DNA of 64,000 nucleotides from Bacteroidia bacterium Ga0077558 (GTDB lineage Bacteria; Bacteroidota; Bacteroidia; Chitinophagales; Chitinophagaceae): NCBI GenBank assembly GCA_001464625.1, contig LNFJ01000031.1, positions 1 to 64,000 of the forward strand, read 5' to 3'. Shown piece by piece: positions 9,522 to 19,761 of this stretch (position 1 is its first letter; each line of letters starts with the position of its first letter). The notes under the pieces were generated by a model. It saw only the letters and a program-made list of their open reading frames with translations, ran no database searches and was not told where the DNA came from. The position numbers and the translations under genes were made by a program.

Positions 9522-10169
9522 TTAAACCCTTTGTCCAAACAAAAGACTACCAATTCGCACCATATTACTCTTTTGCTCCACCGCAATTTTATAATCGCTG
9601 CTCATGCCCATGGAGAGAATCCTAAGTTGAGGGTATTTGTCAAAAAGAGCTTTTAATTTCTGAAATTCCGCTTTGACTAATTGCATATCTTTTGTAAAAC
9701 TTGCCATCCCCATTAATCCGGCAATTTGAACGTTGGCCATTCCCTGAACCTCCAATTGATCCATTACCAGCCTAAGCTCTTCTTCATCAAAGCCAAACTT
9801 GGTTTCCTCTTTGGCTATGTGAACTTGTAGCAGGCAATCGATCACTCTATTACATTTAGCACCCTGCTTACTTATTTCCTTTAGGAGCTTTAGACTATCT
9901 ACTCCATGTATCAGTTGCACAAATGGAGCTATTAACTTTACTTTATTGGTTTGCAGATGGCCAATAAAATGCCAGCGGATGTCTTTCGGTAGTTGTTCAG
10001 CTTTTTCAACCAACTCCTGAACATAATTTTCCCCAAAGTCCCGCTGACCAAGCTGGTATAGCTCAAGAATATCTTCAACAGGCTTTGTTTTAGACACAGC
10101 AATGAGCTCTACTTTATGGTCATCGAGAAATTTTTTGATATCTCTGTATGCTGAAATATTTACTCCCAT
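9522..10169 (-). CDS. YggS/PROSC-family PLP-binding protein
   Basis: VELIAVSKTKP, RDFGENYVQEL, WHFIGHLQTNK, LSMGMSSDYKIAVEQKSNMVRIGSLLFGQR motifs. Confidence 0.95.
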   Translation of the reverse strand: MGVNISAYRDIKKFLDDHKVELIAVSKTKPVEDILELYQLGQRDFGENYVQELVEKAEQLPKDIRWHFIGHLQTNKVKLIAPFVQLIHGVDSLKLLKEISKQGAKCNRVIDCLLQVHIAKEETKFGFDEEELRLVMDQLEVQGMANVQIAGLMGMASFTKDMQLVKAEFQKLKALFDKYPQLRILSMGMSSDYKIAVEQKSNMVRIGSLLFGQRV

Positions 10170-10286
10170 ATTTATTTAAAAAATACCCGGATAAAGGTAT
10201 ACCCGGAATAACAGTTTCCATTATTTTTATCTGAAATAGAATTTATTTCCATTAACAATTGATCAAAAACTCCCTCCCACCAACAC

Positions 10287-10934
10287 ATGCTAATTTTCAA
10301 AAATACGCTGCTTAGCACTCTTATCTTGTTTTTTGCTATACAAACTAATTATGGTCAAAGCTATAATGGTAAAATAGTAATCTTTTTCACAGATACGTTA
10401 GAAGGGAAAATCACTGTAAACCTTACCGGAGAGAACAAGGGTCTTGTATATATTGAAACAACGACAACCAGCAAGTCAAAAAAGAAAGGAGAAAAGATTA
10501 CAGCTTCAACCACTGAAAAAAACGGCTATAACCCTGCTATTATTAATGCCATACTTATTGGGGGGAAGACGTATAAATTTAAAGACCTTAGAAACGATTA
10601 TGAAGATAAAAATTCACTTGAAAATTGCTGCGTAGAAAGTATTGCCGGAAATGACAGTATTGCTATCTATCAATGGACAAATAATGACGGTCGTTTATCA
10701 TATTATACAACTACACCAAGATTTACCGAATATGCTGAAAATATTGAACACCCAAAGTATGATGACGGAGGATTCAAAACATTTATGGCAATTAAGCTAA
10801 GTCGTTGCAAAAGCCTTGGCGACAAAATCTATGAGATGGCAGATGGATATTTTTACGAAAACAAAACAGCTTCTCTGGAGGAGAAGCTGCAAGTTTGGAA
10901 AAACATTATACGGGACTATATAGCCTGCTGGTAA
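10287..10934 (+). CDS. Secreted hypothetical protein
   Basis: ORF with N-terminal signal peptide (LLSTLILFFAIQTNYGQ). Confidence 0.6.
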   Translation: MLIFKNTLLSTLILFFAIQTNYGQSYNGKIVIFFTDTLEGKITVNLTGENKGLVYIETTTTSKSKKKGEKITASTTEKNGYNPAIINAILIGGKTYKFKDLRNDYEDKNSLENCCVESIAGNDSIAIYQWTNNDGRLSYYTTTPRFTEYAENIEHPKYDDGGFKTFMAIKLSRCKSLGDKIYEMADGYFYENKTASLEEKLQVWKNIIRDYIACW

Positions 10935-10935
10935 T

Positions 10936-12090
10936 TTATTTCAATATACTTCTGCTGATTACAATTCTTTGTACTTCACTGGTTCCTTCATAAATCTGGG
11001 TGATTTTAGCATCACGCATAAGCCGTTCTACATGGTATTCTTTTACAAAACCATAGCCACCATGTACCTGTACGGCTTCCACCGCTGTCCACATTGCAGT
11101 TTCTGAAGAAAATACTTTTGCCATGGATGAGCTTAATGTATAATCGATCTTATTATCCTTTTCCCAGGCAGCTTTCAAACAAAGCAATCTTGATGCTTCG
11201 ATTTTTGTGGCCATATCGGCCAGCTTAAATGCAATAGCCTGGTGATTCATGATCTCCGTACCAAAGGCTTTTCTTGTTTTTGCATATTCTCTGGCAAATT
11301 CAAATGCGCCGCTAGCAATCCCCAATGCCTGAGAAGCTATACCGATTCTGCCGCCTGCCAATGTTTTCATGGCGAATTTGAATCCAAAACCATCTTCACC
11401 GATTCTATTTTCCTTAGGCACTTTAACATCACTAAACATTACAGTATGCGTATCACTACCTCTAATTCCTAATTTGTTTTCTTTGGCGGCTACTGTTACA
11501 CCCGGCCAATTCTTTTCAACTATCAAACAATTTATTCCTTTGGATCCTTTTGACCGGTCGGTTTGTGCCATCACTAAATAAGTAGAAGCAGTGCCACCGT
11601 TGGTTATCCAGTTCTTTGTTCCATTCAGTAAATAATGATCCCCTTTATCTTCTGCACTGGTTTGTTGGGAAGTAGCGTCGCTTCCGGCTTCCGGTTCGCT
11701 CAGCATAAAAGCGCCGATATGTAATTCGCCGTCCTTTACCCCTTGTGCTAAAGGAATAAGATATTTTTGTTTCTGCTCTTCGCTGCCATATTCCTGAAGA
11801 CCGTAGCAAACCAGGCTATTGTTCACACTCATTACTACACTCACACTGGCATCAATTTTAGAAATTTCTTCCATTGCCAGAACATAGCTTATAGTATCCA
11901 TTCCGGCACCCCCGTATTTTGGATCCACCATCATACCCAGAAAGCCCAGTTCGGCTAACTTCATCACTTGTTCACGGGGAAACTGTTGCTTTTCATCTCT
12001 TTCAATTACTCCTGGCAGGCATTCATTTTGTGCAAAATCTCTTGCCGCTTTCTGAATCATTAGTTGCTCTTCAGTCAATTGAAATAACAT
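10936..12090 (-). CDS. Acyl-CoA dehydrogenase
   Basis: LSEPEAGSDATSQQT, NGTKNWITNGG, QVHGGYGFVKEYHVERLMRDAKITQIYEGTSEVQRIVISR. Start chosen at MLFQLTEEQ. Confidence 0.95.
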   Translation of the reverse strand: MLFQLTEEQLMIQKAARDFAQNECLPGVIERDEKQQFPREQVMKLAELGFLGMMVDPKYGGAGMDTISYVLAMEEISKIDASVSVVMSVNNSLVCYGLQEYGSEEQKQKYLIPLAQGVKDGELHIGAFMLSEPEAGSDATSQQTSAEDKGDHYLLNGTKNWITNGGTASTYLVMAQTDRSKGSKGINCLIVEKNWPGVTVAAKENKLGIRGSDTHTVMFSDVKVPKENRIGEDGFGFKFAMKTLAGGRIGIASQALGIASGAFEFAREYAKTRKAFGTEIMNHQAIAFKLADMATKIEASRLLCLKAAWEKDNKIDYTLSSSMAKVFSSETAMWTAVEAVQVHGGYGFVKEYHVERLMRDAKITQIYEGTSEVQRIVISRSILK

Positions 12091-12213
12091 ATAGTAGATA
12101 TCGTTTAGGTGTGCAAAGATAAGGGCAAGGCTTTCTACTACATAAACATACAAGATTTGCAACTAATTCTATTACAACAGTTATTATCATCGTTACGGGA
12201 TTCTTTTTTGGCA

Positions 12214-12221
12214 TAACTTTG
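12214..12221 (+). promoter_or_regulatory. Bacteroidota -7 promoter element TAACTTTG upstream of ccmE
   Basis: Exact TAnnTTTG, ~19 nt upstream of the ATG. Confidence 0.45.
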
Positions 12222-12239
12222 CACCCGTAAATAAAGGCT

Positions 12240-12689
12240 ATGAAAAAAATCCACATTGCACTGCTTGTACTGATTGCCGGCGCTATCGCCGTGCTGCTTA
12301 CATTTTTAAAAACTACCAGTACTTACGACACCGTTGACACCGCTATTTCAAAACCGGGCAAGTATGTTCACTTGATGGCAAAACTTGATAAATCGCAGCC
12401 TGTTGAATATGATGCGTTAAAAGATGCGAACTATTTAAGCTTTACGGCTGTTGATACGTTAGGTAAATCAGTAAAGGTTGTTTATCACAATACAAAGCCT
12501 GATAATTTTGAGATCAGTGAACGATTAGTGTTAAAGGGAAAATACAACGATGGTATTTTTAACTGTGATGCTATACAAACAAAATGTCCTTCTAAATATA
12601 AAGAGGATATGAAGCCTACTGATAAAAAATTACAAACGGCTACTACTGAATCGCCAACTTCAAACAATTCTGCCGAATCTAAATACTAA
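12240..12689 (+). CDS. ccmE: Cytochrome c maturation protein CcmE-like
   Basis: N-terminal TM helix, OB-fold-like region (KSVKVVYHNTKPDNFEISERLVLKGKYNDGIFNCDAIQTKCPSKY), immediately upstream of a CcmF-like gene. Confidence 0.8.
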   Translation: MKKIHIALLVLIAGAIAVLLTFLKTTSTYDTVDTAISKPGKYVHLMAKLDKSQPVEYDALKDANYLSFTAVDTLGKSVKVVYHNTKPDNFEISERLVLKGKYNDGIFNCDAIQTKCPSKYKEDMKPTDKKLQTATTESPTSNNSAESKY

Positions 12690-12695
12690 CAGGGA

Positions 12696-15161
12696 ATGGA
12701 TTATATAGGTGAGCACCTTTTACCAGGACAACTAGGACATTTTTTTATTGTACTTTCTATCGTTGCTTCTTTTGTCGCCACTTTTGCATATTTCCGATCC
12801 GCTAAATCAGCATCTGAGCTAGATGGAGACTACTGGAAAAAACTTGCCCGTATTGCTTTTATCACCGAAGTTATTTGTGTAGTTGGAACTTTTGTGGTGT
12901 TATTTTATATCATCCACAGCCACCTTTTCGAATACCATTATGCCTGGAAACATAGCAGTTTATCGTTGGAATTCAAATACTTGTTGGCCTGTTTTTGGGA
13001 AGGACAGGAAGGAAGTTTTATGCTCTGGAGTTTCTGGCATTGTGTGTTGGGTTTAATATTGATTAAAACCAGCAAGCAATGGGAAGCACCTGTGATGATG
13101 GTAGTAAGCTTTATGCAATTTGCCCTTGCTACAATGATCGCCGGTATCTATATCTTTAACTGGAAGATGGGCTCCAACCCTTTTATTTTATTAAGAGATT
13201 CAGGGGTATTAGATAATGCACCTGCACTTCATATTGGTGGAGATGTAAATCAACCCTTGCGGCCAGATTATTTATTGTCTATAAAAGATGGTAATGATCT
13301 GAATCCATTATTGCAGAATTACTGGATGGTTATTCACCCCCCGGTTTTATTTTTAGGTTTTGCATCTACGATTGTTCCGTTTGCATTTGTTATTGCCGGA
13401 TTATGGAAAAAGAAATTTGGGGAGTGGACAAAACCTGCACTTCCATGGGCATTATTTTCGGCTGCAATATTTGGAGTAGGAATTATGATGGGTGCTATGT
13501 GGGCATATGAGTCGCTAACCTTTGGTGGCTATTGGGCATGGGATCCAGTGGAGAATGCATCCTTAGTTCCGTGGCTGATATTAATATCAGGCATACACAC
13601 TTTATTAATTTATAAACATACCGGGCATTCATTAAGAGCAACGCATTTATTTTTTATTCTTTCTTTCGGATTTGTGCTTTATTCAACTTTCTTAACCCGT
13701 AGCGGCATTTTGGGGGAAACATCGGTTCATGCCTTTACGGATCTGGGAATGAATTTTCAATTGCTCACATTCTTATTAGTGTTTGTGGTACCCGCCTTGG
13801 TTTATTTCGCTATGCGGTATAAAGAAATTCCAGCTATTAAAAAAGAAGAGGCTGCTTCCTCAAGAGAGTTCTGGATGTTTATTGGTGCATTAGTTTTCTT
13901 TTTATCGGCATTAGTTATCATTGGCAAAACATCATTGCCAGTATTAAATAAGATACTGGGAACAAAACTAGCACCACCTGAAAATGTAGAGTTCGACTAT
14001 AACCAGATTCAGATTTTTGTAGCTATTATCGTTGCTGCGTTAACAGCCATTACCCAATATCTCAAATACAAAGAAACCCCAACAAAATATTTTTGGAAAA
14101 AGATTGCACTGCCAACAGTAATAGCCATTATAGCAGCATCATTTGTTCTCGGATTTGGAGATGTTAATTATGAAAAAGAAACGGTAGGCTTTATGGCTGC
14201 AATATGGGTGGCTGTAGCATGTAGTATTTACACTATTATTGCCAATGCAGCTTACATATGGATTGGCATAAAAGGAAAACTAAAAATATCAGGCGGCTCT
14301 GTTGCCCACGTAGGTTTTGGTATGGTGTTATTGGGCATTTTAATTTCTTCTTCTAAAAAAGAAGTATTGTCCAATAATATAAATGGAATTCCTGCCCCAT
14401 TGGCAGAAACAGAAGACCCGAGGGAAAACCTAACATTGGTTAAAGGTCTTACTTCAGACATGGGTAAATACACTCTTACCTACGAAGGAGATTCTTCACA
14501 CCCTAAAAAAGAACTGTCTTTTTATAAAATACATTTTAAAAGAAAAGATGGTAAAGAAGAGTTTACATTAACTCCCAATTCGTTTGTTAATTACAAAGGC
14601 AACGAAGGATTAATGTCGAACCCTGATGCGAGACATTACTGGACACATGATGTGTTTACCTACATTACTTCAATCGCCAATCCCGATAACACAAAAGATA
14701 CGGCTTCCTTTAAACCGGTGCCGTTGAAAATAAACGATACTGTTTTTTACTCCAACGGATTTATTGTAATGGAAGGTTTGAATACAAAAGACAGTTTACC
14801 AAAAGAGCTTTTTGGTGAAAAAGGAGAATTGCATGAAGCCCCTTTGAAAATCTATTCAAAAACCGGCTCTATTTATACCGTTACTACCCGCCTAGCAGTG
14901 GCAAAAGGTAATACGCTATCGCTTCCAGATACCATTACTGCAGAAAGCATTGTACTTCGTCTGCAAAAAGTAAATGCCGATCGGACTATTGAGTTAGGCA
15001 TTAAAGAATCTAATTCCATAATGGAGTACGTAACTATTAAAGCCTATAAGTTTCCATTTATCAGGTTACTATGGTTTGGGGTGTTGGTTACGGCAATAGG
15101 CATACTAATGAGTATGGTACACCGCATCAGCCAAAACCGTAAGAGCCGTCTTCAGTCATAA
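12696..15161 (+). CDS. ccmF: CcmF/CcsA-type cytochrome c biogenesis protein (heme lyase subunit)
   Basis: Polytopic; heme-handling motif MMGAMWAYESLTFGGYWAWDPVENASLVPWLI. Confidence 0.92.
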   Translation: MDYIGEHLLPGQLGHFFIVLSIVASFVATFAYFRSAKSASELDGDYWKKLARIAFITEVICVVGTFVVLFYIIHSHLFEYHYAWKHSSLSLEFKYLLACFWEGQEGSFMLWSFWHCVLGLILIKTSKQWEAPVMMVVSFMQFALATMIAGIYIFNWKMGSNPFILLRDSGVLDNAPALHIGGDVNQPLRPDYLLSIKDGNDLNPLLQNYWMVIHPPVLFLGFASTIVPFAFVIAGLWKKKFGEWTKPALPWALFSAAIFGVGIMMGAMWAYESLTFGGYWAWDPVENASLVPWLILISGIHTLLIYKHTGHSLRATHLFFILSFGFVLYSTFLTRSGILGETSVHAFTDLGMNFQLLTFLLVFVVPALVYFAMRYKEIPAIKKEEAASSREFWMFIGALVFFLSALVIIGKTSLPVLNKILGTKLAPPENVEFDYNQIQIFVAIIVAALTAITQYLKYKETPTKYFWKKIALPTVIAIIAASFVLGFGDVNYEKETVGFMAAIWVAVACSIYTIIANAAYIWIGIKGKLKISGGSVAHVGFGMVLLGILISSSKKEVLSNNINGIPAPLAETEDPRENLTLVKGLTSDMGKYTLTYEGDSSHPKKELSFYKIHFKRKDGKEEFTLTPNSFVNYKGNEGLMSNPDARHYWTHDVFTYITSIANPDNTKDTASFKPVPLKINDTVFYSNGFIVMEGLNTKDSLPKELFGEKGELHEAPLKIYSKTGSIYTVTTRLAVAKGNTLSLPDTITAESIVLRLQKVNADRTIELGIKESNSIMEYVTIKAYKFPFIRLLWFGVLVTAIGILMSMVHRISQNRKSRLQS

Positions 15162-15245
15162 TTTTGGCTTTTTTGAAACAGCAACTTAGGTAGTTTTGTT
15201 GTCAAATTAGAGAATGCCAACCCTGTTTTCTATTTTTACAGCGCA

Positions 15246-15956
15246 ATGATTTCCAGTAAGTCATACTATATAAAAGGCTTGTGCCTGTTATCTTTCCTGT
15301 TATTCCTATCAGGCACCCGTTTATTTGCACAAATCGATTCTATACCGGTTGTAGCTGATTCTACCGAACTGGCCTTGTTGAAAATGAAAGAGCAACGAAA
15401 AAAGTGGGGGCCAAATGATACTATTTTAACTTCCGCCATTTTCTATCAAAATGAAATTGTAAACTATAAAGAACAGGATATGGTTTGGGTATCCAAACTA
15501 TCCCCGGATAAGTTGGCCAAGTTTATACAAGAATGGACCAGATTGCGCAATGCAGTGTATGTTACTTATCCCTATGCAAGAGTAGCCGGGGCAACAATTA
15601 ATGAAATAAATGTCAAACTGCACGGAGTAGAATCTAAAAAAGAGAGAAAAGAATATATCAAAACCCGGGAGAAAGAATTAAAACAACAATTCAGCGACCC
15701 CTTATCTAATCTTTCTGTTTACCAGGGAAAAATTTTGATGAAACTCATTAATCGTCAAACAGGTAATAACTGCTACTCGATCATTAAAGAATACAAAGGC
15801 GGATTAAACGCAAGGTTCTATCAAACTGTTGCCTTTTTTGTAGGTGGTAATCTAAAACAGGATTGGGATCTAAAAGAAAACCAATTGGACCGCCAGATTG
15901 AAAACATTGTGAAAGAGATTGATGGTAGTTGGTATGCGAATCCATATAGAAAATAA
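15246..15956 (+). CDS. DUF4294-like secreted protein
   Basis: Signal peptide; EKELKQQFSDPLSNLSVYQGKILMKLINRQTGNNCYSIIKEYKGGLNARFYQ pattern. Confidence 0.7.
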   Translation: MISSKSYYIKGLCLLSFLLFLSGTRLFAQIDSIPVVADSTELALLKMKEQRKKWGPNDTILTSAIFYQNEIVNYKEQDMVWVSKLSPDKLAKFIQEWTRLRNAVYVTYPYARVAGATINEINVKLHGVESKKERKEYIKTREKELKQQFSDPLSNLSVYQGKILMKLINRQTGNNCYSIIKEYKGGLNARFYQTVAFFVGGNLKQDWDLKENQLDRQIENIVKEIDGSWYANPYRK

Positions 15957-16066
15957 AGATTGATTTACTCATACAAATCTTCCCGGCCTCAAAAATTTTC
16001 CTCTTTATCTTTACTTGATTAAAATAATCTACTTGTTGGTTTTATCAGTAATCAGAAATAAATAAT

Positions 16067-16804
16067 ATGAAACTTGATATACTTGCCATTGGTGTTCACC
16101 CGGATGATGTAGAACTTGGTTGTTCAGGCACTTTGATCAATGAAATTAAGCTGGGAAAAAAAGCCGGTATTATTGATTTAACACAGGGTGAACTTGGAAC
16201 CCGGGGCACTATTGAAACCCGTTATAATGAAGCTGCCAATGCCGCTATGATCATGGGAGTGCAGGTTAGAGAAAATTTAAAAATGCGGGATGGCTTTTTC
16301 AAAAATGATGAAACACATCAATTGCAAGTAATACAAGCCATCAGAAAATACCAACCAGATATAGTTATTGGTAATGTATTGCATGACCGGCACCCCGACC
16401 ATGGCCGTGCCGGAAGTATGATTGCCGAATGTTGCTTTTTAGCCGGACTTGCCAAAATAGAAACGAAAGATGAAAATGGAAATGCACAACAACGATGGAG
16501 ACCTTCCTATGTGTTGCATTATATACAGGATTGGTATCATGAACCAGATCTGTTGATTGACATCAGTGATGTATTTGAGCAACGGATGAAAGCAGTGCAG
16601 GCTTATACTACACAATTTCATAACACTAATCCGAACAACGGGGAACCGCAAACTTATATTTCTACACCAGATTTCCTGGAGAGTGTAATTGCAAGGGCCA
16701 GAATGTTTGGAAAAAGGATTGGTGTTAAATATGCAGAAGGTTTTATAAGTGAGAAAAAAATCGGGATTAAAAACCTTACTGCATTAATACAAAATGAAAC
16801 ATAA
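16067..16804 (+). CDS. bshB1: Bacillithiol biosynthesis deacetylase BshB1
   Basis: GVHPDDVELGCSGTL, DLTQGELGTRGTIETRYNEA, DRHPDHGRA LmbE-family motifs in BshB1 context. Confidence 0.92.
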   Translation: MKLDILAIGVHPDDVELGCSGTLINEIKLGKKAGIIDLTQGELGTRGTIETRYNEAANAAMIMGVQVRENLKMRDGFFKNDETHQLQVIQAIRKYQPDIVIGNVLHDRHPDHGRAGSMIAECCFLAGLAKIETKDENGNAQQRWRPSYVLHYIQDWYHEPDLLIDISDVFEQRMKAVQAYTTQFHNTNPNNGEPQTYISTPDFLESVIARARMFGKRIGVKYAEGFISEKKIGIKNLTALIQNET

Positions 16805-16909
16805 ACGTTTGTTTGAAAACAACTTAGGCTGAAACGTTAAACAAAATCCACATTTGTCAATATCAACCGATTGACTGAATTTTCCGGCTATTTATAAGCA
16901 TTAATAAGT

Positions 16910-16917
16910 TACCTTTG
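16910..16917 (+). promoter_or_regulatory. -7 promoter element TACCTTTG for the desaturase gene
   Basis: Exact TAnnTTTG, 18 nt upstream of the ATG at 16936. Confidence 0.45.
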
Positions 16918-16935
16918 CCGTTGAAAAAGTTAACT

Positions 16936-18012
16936 ATGGCAAGCCCAAAATTCTCCAGTGCATCTCAGTCCTTTCATGGCGAATTAAAAAGAAGAATAAG
17001 TGAGTACTTCACTAAAGAAGGAAAAGAATCAACAGGAAATTTTTCTTTATATTTTAAAGCAATTTTGTTGGTGGTAAGCTTTATAGCAGTTTACACTCAT
17101 CTTGTGTTTTATACACCCACTACCTGGTTAGCTATCGTTGAATGTATTGTTCTTGGTGGCCTTACTGCAGCTATTGGTTTCAATATTATGCATGATGGAT
17201 TACATGGCAGTTTTAGCCGCAACAAATGGATTAATGAGCTTGCTGGTTTATCCCTTAATTTCTTAGGTGCTAATAATTTCATGTGGCGTTCTAAACATAA
17301 TATCATTCACCATACATATACAAATATTGAGGGTATAGATGATGATATTGAAGCAAAACCATTGCTTCGTCTTTGCGAAACCCAGAAATATTATAAAATT
17401 CATCGTTTTCAGCATTGGTATTTTTGGTTGGCCTATTCCCTACTTTATATCTGGTGGGTTTTCTTTACTGACTATAAAAAATATTTCCTCGGAAGAATTG
17501 GCCCTACTTCGTTGACAAAAATGTCGATAGGAGATCATATTTCTTTCTGGGGCTTTAAACTACTACATGCCTTTATCTTTGTAGCAGTGCCCATTTATAC
17601 ACTCGGTTTTTCTAGCTGGCTTATAGGTTTCCTAATCTATGGTATGTTTACAGGAGTGGTACTAAGTATAGTTTTCCAGTTGGCGCATACAGTAGAACAT
17701 ACTCATTTTCCAAAAGCCAATGTTGAAACTAACAGAATGGAAGATGAATGGGCAATACACCAGCTAAAAACCACGGCCAATTTTGCCACTCGTAACCGTT
17801 TAATTTCATGGTGGGTTGGCGGTTTGAACTTCCAGGTTGAGCATCATCTTTTTCCAAGAATATCGCATGTACATTACCCTGCTATCAGTAAAATAATTAA
17901 AAAAGCTTGTGAGGATTTCAATGTTCCGTATATCGAATATCCAAAAATGCGGGTGGCGGTTGCATCGCATGTAAATCACCTGAAAAATCTTAGTAGAAAA
18001 AATAATCATTAA
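16936..18012 (+). CDS. Membrane fatty acid desaturase (acyl-CoA desaturase family)
   Basis: Histidine boxes HDGLHGS, HNIIHH, QVEHHLFP. Confidence 0.92.
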   Translation: MASPKFSSASQSFHGELKRRISEYFTKEGKESTGNFSLYFKAILLVVSFIAVYTHLVFYTPTTWLAIVECIVLGGLTAAIGFNIMHDGLHGSFSRNKWINELAGLSLNFLGANNFMWRSKHNIIHHTYTNIEGIDDDIEAKPLLRLCETQKYYKIHRFQHWYFWLAYSLLYIWWVFFTDYKKYFLGRIGPTSLTKMSIGDHISFWGFKLLHAFIFVAVPIYTLGFSSWLIGFLIYGMFTGVVLSIVFQLAHTVEHTHFPKANVETNRMEDEWAIHQLKTTANFATRNRLISWWVGGLNFQVEHHLFPRISHVHYPAISKIIKKACEDFNVPYIEYPKMRVAVASHVNHLKNLSRKNNH

Positions 18013-18036
18013 CACTTAATTCAAAATATTTACCCG

Positions 18037-18060
18037 GGAGTTGCTTTGCAACTCCTTTTT
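18037..18060 (+). terminator. Intrinsic terminator after the desaturase gene
   Basis: GGAGTTGC-TTT-GCAACTCC hairpin followed by TTTTT. Confidence 0.8.
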
Positions 18061-18160
18061 TATGCTGTATTATGGGATAGTGTGTTATCCACAAGTTTAA
18101 CAGCAATTTTGTTCTTAATACAAAGCAGATTAATTTACATCGCTTTTTATATCTCTCTTT

Positions 18161-19210
18161 ATGATCAACGACACAACTTTTGACCCCAACTTTGTAAGTA
18201 ATCCCAATAATAATATTTTCGGTTTACCAACAAACGAAGAAGATTCAAGACTTATAATTGTACCCGTACCATGGGAAGTAACGGTAAGTTGTACGGCCAG
18301 CACTGCCCGTGCCCCGGAAACTATTTTACGGGCAAGTATGCAGGTAGATCTTTTTGATCCGGAAATGCCGGATGCATGGCAGCAGGGTTTTTATATGCGG
18401 CCAAGCGATAAAAAAGTGCTGATGAAAAGCGATTACCTACGAAAAGAAGCTGAACTATATATTGACTATATATCGAAGGGTGAAGAAGTTGCGGCCAACA
18501 CATTTATGTGTAAAACACTAAAAGAAGTAAATGAAGGAAGTGTTTTCATGAACAACTGGGTTTATGAACAAACCAAGGCTTTAATGGATAGAAACAAATT
18601 GGTTGGACTATTAGGCGGCGACCACAGCACACCGCTTGGTTACATGAAGGCGATTGGAGAAAAGCATGGCAATTTCGGCGTTCTACAAATTGATGCACAT
18701 TTTGATTTGCGGGAAGCATATGAAGGATTTAATTATTCTCATGCAAGCATTATGTATAATGCGTTGAAAGAAATTCCGCAGTTAGAAAGATTAGTTCAGG
18801 TTGGTGTTCGTGACTTTGGAAGCGACGAATGGGAATATGTAAAAAATAGCAACTTCAGAGTGATAACCTACTTCGATAAGGAAATAAAGAACCGGCAGTT
18901 TGAAGGACAAACCTGGAAAAATATTTCAGAAGAAATTATCAGCAAACTACCCGACAAAGTATTTATAAGTTTTGATATAGACGGGCTGGATAGAAAGCTA
19001 TGCCCATTTACTGGCACACCTGTACCTGGTGGTTTTGAATTAGACCAGATTTTTTACTTATTTACCCAATTGGCAAAAAGTGGTAAAACAGTTGTTGGTT
19101 TTGATTTGAATGAAGTAGGTATAGGAGGTGATACAGACTGGGACGCTAATGTTGGTGCCAGAGTTTTATATAAGCTTTGTAATTTAATGGTGACAACTAA
19201 TAATAATTGA
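18161..19210 (+). CDS. Arginase/agmatinase/formimidoylglutamase family (ureohydrolase) protein
   Basis: GGDHSTPLG, QIDAHFDLREAY, SFDIDGLDRKLCPFTGTPVPGG metal-binding motifs. Confidence 0.9.
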   Translation: MINDTTFDPNFVSNPNNNIFGLPTNEEDSRLIIVPVPWEVTVSCTASTARAPETILRASMQVDLFDPEMPDAWQQGFYMRPSDKKVLMKSDYLRKEAELYIDYISKGEEVAANTFMCKTLKEVNEGSVFMNNWVYEQTKALMDRNKLVGLLGGDHSTPLGYMKAIGEKHGNFGVLQIDAHFDLREAYEGFNYSHASIMYNALKEIPQLERLVQVGVRDFGSDEWEYVKNSNFRVITYFDKEIKNRQFEGQTWKNISEEIISKLPDKVFISFDIDGLDRKLCPFTGTPVPGGFELDQIFYLFTQLAKSGKTVVGFDLNEVGIGGDTDWDANVGARVLYKLCNLMVTTNNN

Positions 19211-19761
19211 TGCGGCAGTTTCAAATTATCCTGAAAAACGAAAAGAAAAAACAATACGAAAAGATTGCCTTCTTTATTATAATTGCCAATATCGCTGCAT
19301 TTATCTTTTTATCGTTCGTATCATTAACCAAAACAGGACGCATCTCTTTTTTAGTGGGAGCAGTTGCTGTTTTTATCTGCCTTGCTATAGATTTTTTTCT
19401 TACCCGTATAAAAAATAATGAAGATACTCCTTACCGGCTTTTTGCATTATTTGTGATCTCAATGGTTTGGATCAATTCATCCTACTGGTGGATAGGCGTT
19501 ATTCTTTTTGTACCAGAAATGTTTTACCTGGTTTCCAAACGTCCGTTATTAGTAATTACAGGAAAAGATAAGATCATCTACCCCTCCTTTCCAATCAAAA
19601 ACATTGTATGGCCCTCTTTAAATAATGTGATCTTAAAAGATGGTCTGCTGACCATAGATTTGAAAAATAATCAACTTATCCAGCAGCCAATAGATGAAAG
19701 CAAAACCTCTGTAAATGAGCAAGAATTTAACGACTTTTGCAGGGAACAACTAAGTAAATGA
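19210..19761 (+). CDS. Hypothetical membrane protein
   Basis: Two or more TM segments; overlaps the downstream radical SAM start by 4 nt (ATGA). Confidence 0.65.
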   Translation: MRQFQIILKNEKKKQYEKIAFFIIIANIAAFIFLSFVSLTKTGRISFLVGAVAVFICLAIDFFLTRIKNNEDTPYRLFALFVISMVWINSSYWWIGVILFVPEMFYLVSKRPLLVITGKDKIIYPSFPIKNIVWPSLNNVILKDGLLTIDLKNNQLIQQPIDESKTSVNEQEFNDFCREQLSK